A stretch of DNA of 64,000 bases from Leucaena leucocephala (taxonomy: Eukaryota; Streptophyta; Magnoliopsida; Fabales; Fabaceae), in contig CM073534.1 in the NCBI GenBank assembly GCA_037074615.1, forward strand, positions 10,102,861 to 10,166,860. Direction: 5' to 3'. The notes below the pieces were generated by a model. That model ran no database searches, was not told where the DNA came from, and saw nothing but the letters and a program-made list of their open reading frames with translations. The translations under genes were made by a program, and so were the position numbers. Below, in pieces: positions 61,032-64,000 of the stretch. Within the stretch, counting starts at the first letter, position 1; every line of letters starts with the position of its first letter.

Positions 61032-62078
61032 CTAGTCCATAGCATTAGGACCAGCACAAGCTTTCAACACTGGACTCCAAATCCATTGCACCAAGAACTT
61101 CCTTCCATTTCTTCCGTTCAAATTGAACGTTCTTCCACTACCGTCCTTCATCACTTGCCCAATGTACCCTCCGCCGCCTCCGGTACCGTACAATCCCTCA
61201 CACAAATCCCCGATCTCCGTCGGAGCTGTTGGGTCCTCACCAGCGTACCAAGCATTCACCAACGGATTTGACGAAAGCTCAGCCAATTCATGCCCAATCA
61301 CACTAATCATCCCGTCGACACCGATATCACTGTTCGGGGCCTTCAACGCTCCAGGTCCTCCGCCGGCCATGTACCCAGGGATCGCAAACGGGTACGCACA
61401 GACCTCCGGACACTGCTTGCCGGAATTCCCGATCCAAGCGTACGGAAGAGTGTATCCAACCACGGAAGGGAAAGTAAAGTAGTGGAATCCACATACAGCG
61501 CGGCAGAAATCCTGCATCGTAACATCCTGAGAAGTTAAAATAAGGTAGATCCCCTTCCGGTGATCAACAGGGAAGGGAGCAGATTGGACGGCGGAAGCGA
61601 TGACTTCCTGAACCGATAACCGCGTGAGCTGATTCCCGTGGGAGTACTTCACATCAGAGTACTCTCCAGCAATGGTGAGCGTCCGGGAGATATTAGCACC
61701 GGTCTGGTCAGTATAAAGCGAGACGGTCCGCCACCAGTCAGCGACGGAAGGAGACGGCGCGTTGGGAGTGGAAATAGACGAGAGGAAATCCTTGATGAGA
61801 AGCTTCTGAGGCTGAGCCCATTTGCCGTACCAAATCAGGTAAACTTTGATAGGAGAAGAAAGAACCGGACCCATATGGTACCGGAGGTTGACGAGGTCGG
61901 AGGAACCCTCGTAGCGCTTGGAGGAAGAGAGGGTACGGGGAGGGAGCTTGGGGTTGAACTTGGAGTACTGAGCATTGGTGTTAAGAGTTTGAAACTGAGG
62001 ATCAGAAACAACGAGAGGGAGTAAATAAGGGAGGAGGAAGAGGAAGAAGAATAGGGGGAAAGAGAAGGACGGCGGCAT
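61032..62078 (-). CDS. EXORDIUM-like secreted protein (EXO/PHI-1 family)
   Basis: Plant-specific apoplastic protein family; Arabidopsis members promote growth and some respond to brassinosteroid. The biochemical activity of the family is not settled. A single uninterrupted exon encodes 348 aa, near the usual family length. Residues about 1-25 are a hydrophobic signal peptide ending around LVVSDP. The conserved family core begins at LVNLRYHMGPVL and VYLIWYGKW and continues with SPSVADWWRTVSLYTDQTG, CRAVCGFHYF, GKQCPEVCAYPF, an HELAE motif (His263, Glu264, Glu267), GEDPTAPTEIGDLCEGLYG, and a C-terminal FLVQWIWSPVLKAC. Conserved cysteine pairs are intact. Wording of the core and the GPN ending resembles the EXL3-type branch, but I cannot fix the number. 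The overlapping plus-strand frames are shadows. Confidence 0.93.
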   Translation of the reverse strand: MPPSFSFPLFFFLFLLPYLLPLVVSDPQFQTLNTNAQYSKFNPKLPPRTLSSSKRYEGSSDLVNLRYHMGPVLSSPIKVYLIWYGKWAQPQKLLIKDFLSSISTPNAPSPSVADWWRTVSLYTDQTGANISRTLTIAGEYSDVKYSHGNQLTRLSVQEVIASAVQSAPFPVDHRKGIYLILTSQDVTMQDFCRAVCGFHYFTFPSVVGYTLPYAWIGNSGKQCPEVCAYPFAIPGYMAGGGPGALKAPNSDIGVDGMISVIGHELAELSSNPLVNAWYAGEDPTAPTEIGDLCEGLYGTGGGGGYIGQVMKDGSGRTFNLNGRNGRKFLVQWIWSPVLKACAGPNAMD

Positions 62079-62147
62079 GGTGGTAGGTTGAGACGGCGGA
62101 GGAGGTGGTGGTGGAGGAGTGGGGGAGCAAGGGAGAGGGGTGAGGGG

Positions 62148-62157
62148 GTATATAAAT
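62148..62157 (-). promoter_or_regulatory. Candidate TATA box of the EXORDIUM-like gene
   Basis: TATATAAATT on the plus strand reads AATTTATATA on the minus strand, about 70-80 bp upstream of the ATG, within a purine-rich (plus-strand) stretch equivalent to a CT-rich promoter on the coding strand. The implied leader is short, about 40 bases. Confidence 0.45.
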
Positions 62158-63452
62158 TAGGAAGGGGATGGGGGAGGGAGTGAGTGTGGGGGAATGGGCT
62201 GGAGACAGCTGCCATATTGGGTTTGTGTGGGGGCGCTTTATTTGGGAGGGAGGGAGGATGAGAGAGAAAGTGTGTTCCCTCTCTCTCTTTCCTTCCTTTT
62301 CAGTGTTCTGTAATCGGTTTGGTTTTTTTGAAAACTCAGGGGAATCTCATTTTTTTTGAAATATATCGTCTTCTTTTTTGACCCTTTCGTTTCGTCATGT
62401 GTCTTGCTATTTTTATTTTACTCTCCCTCTCTCCCTTTCTTGATCGGCTTCTTTTTTTAAACTTCAATTAAAATATTCGATTAAGAACTTTCTGGGCCGA
62501 GACCCAATAAAGGGTAGAGTTGGCAGAAAATATATTGGGTTGAGTCGGGCTAACAGACTGGTTTGAGATTGCCTCTCCCATGACCTGTGAAATTAGCTCA
62601 TAAATAGCTACAATAGAAGATTAATTTAAATAGTAAATAATTTAATATTATTTAAATAATATTTTGAGTTTAAGTTTTATTATATATAAAAAAAAATTGT
62701 TAGGAGACCCACCCACCATAGTCAAGTGTACGATGCGGGTCAGATCTAGATATAGTTAAAATAAAATTATAGTAAATCGGATAGGTAAAAAAACTCATAA
62801 GTAGCCGTTATTCTTTTAAATTAGATATTTTTATACCAAAAAAAAATAGAGAATTAAGCACATGTATTGTCCATAGATTTCACTTATGAAAATGTAAAAT
62901 ATCTGATTATTTAGAATGTGTTCGATTATTAAGAAGTATTATTTTATTATGATTCTATTCGCAACGTTTGAAGATGTATCCTAACTCATTGATATTTTAG
63001 TTTACGTTTAAAGGTAATTAAATAATTCGTCTTACCCAATATTAATATCGTCTAAGAAAAAAAGAGATTTCATTCTACATTTAGATCGTGTGTGAACTCA
63101 ATATCTTCCAAAAATTTTGCTTAAAATACTAAAAATAAAAAATTAAACACCTCAACAAAGGTTATATCTAACAGAAGAAATTAGCCTCTCAAATCATAGT
63201 GAACCAATCTTGTAATCTTTATTAGGAGAGTTAATCATATTTAATACTAAATATTATCTCAAATAATATTGTCTATAATTAGAGGATACGTTTATTTAAT
63301 AAAAAATAAAATAGAAGTAAGCATTGACTCTAACATCTTAAAATTACAAGTGAAATCTGATTGTCTTCTCATTTATAGCGAATTTTCATGCTACTAACTT
63401 TGCTTTGTGTCAAATGGGCGTGTATGTCAAATATTCAAATTACTCCATCTCA

Positions 63453-63500
<48 letters not shown>

Positions 63501-64000
63501 CTAACTTATGAAAGTAAAAAAAATGATTAAAAGCATTTACTTTCAATAAGTATTTACTAATCAATCAGACCCTTTAGAAATGGAAATTATTGTTATATAG
63601 GATTTGCAATTTGCACCTCATAGAGTGAGCTGGTTGTTACTAGCTACTAGGTTATATGCCACAGAGCTAGCTTCTTTCCATTGCCCATCTCAAGTACTAT
63701 ATGAAATTTTGCACAGTCCTAATAATTTTTTAAAATATTAAATATGGCCATTTTCAATATTTTGAACAGTCTTAATGGAGAGAATGCAACTAACTCTCCA
63801 AGGGCATAAAGGCTTAAGTAGATATCACACAAATATTACATCCATTCATAATTATAATATTTAATTAATTTTTTTGGATACATTTAAAAAGAAAATAAAT
63901 TAATTAATTAAAATTAATATAAAAACTAGTTGAATAATTTAAGTAAATTAAAAATTATATAATATGAGTTTATCTTAAAAATATTGATTTGATCATAATT
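62158..64000. other. Upstream and intergenic sequence
   Basis: The first 250 bp are the G/A- then CT-rich promoter region of the EXORDIUM-like gene. After that the DNA is AT-rich with no recognised gene up to the window edge. Confidence 0.35.
63461..63499. repeat. AT microsatellite
   Basis: About nineteen uninterrupted TA units. Confidence 0.9.

Noticed and set aside
61123..62024. Several plus-strand frames over the EXORDIUM-like gene
   Set aside because: Shadows of the minus-strand coding exon, whose protein matches the family along its full length.
1..64000. CRISPR arrays, operons, phage or bacterial mobile systems
   Set aside because: Repeats are not spaced with unique spacers and the genes have plant introns and plant families; nothing prokaryotic is present.

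Overview
This is a plant nuclear window, most likely from an AT-rich dicot genome. It carries introns with GT..AG borders, four recognisable plant-type genes, solo LTRs with target-site duplications, many MITE-like elements and a TTG-tailed SINE. I cannot name the species from the sequence.

There are four protein-coding genes. (1) At 1998-5461 (+) is a U-box/armadillo E3 ligase of the PUB42/43/44-like group, with three coding exons and 1016 aa. (2) At 23709-28152 (+) is a 3-ketoacyl-CoA synthase (KCS11-like), with two exons and 535 aa; its 2.8-kb intron holds a large foldback repeat. (3) At 33374-39293 (-) is LFR (LEAF AND FLOWER RELATED), an armadillo subunit of plant SWI/SNF complexes, reconstructed as eight exons and 459 aa. 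(4) At 61032-62078 (-) is a single-exon EXORDIUM-like secreted protein of 348 aa. They are unrelated single genes, not a cluster or operon.

The rest is gene-poor and repeat-rich. A 1.76-kb solo LTR (18282-20041) has a perfect TTATA target duplication. A 5.2-kb locus (44406-49580) is a second kind of solo LTR, bounded by a TACCA duplication, with a second copy of the 1.75-kb LTR nested inside it (47115-48852). At least eleven copies of one ~0.5-kb MITE-like family occur: 7.8, 11.4, 16.7, 24.7-25.8 (head-to-head pair), 39.5, 41.4, 41.9, 43.6, 50.3, 56.0 and 58.9 kb. Smaller Stowaway-like elements, a SINE just downstream of LFR, a MITE in an LFR intron and several AT-rich foldbacks fill other gaps. 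No gag-pol, transposase or other intact mobile-element gene was found.

I found no convincing new multi-gene system. The items most worth checking are the long hairpin in the KCS pre-mRNA, the nested solo LTRs with a conserved palindromic 90-bp repeat, the tRNA-like Pol III boxes inside an LTR, and some residue-level oddities in the genes. Exon borders come from splice consensus plus reading-frame continuity and family conservation. Repeat borders are approximate unless a target duplication is given.
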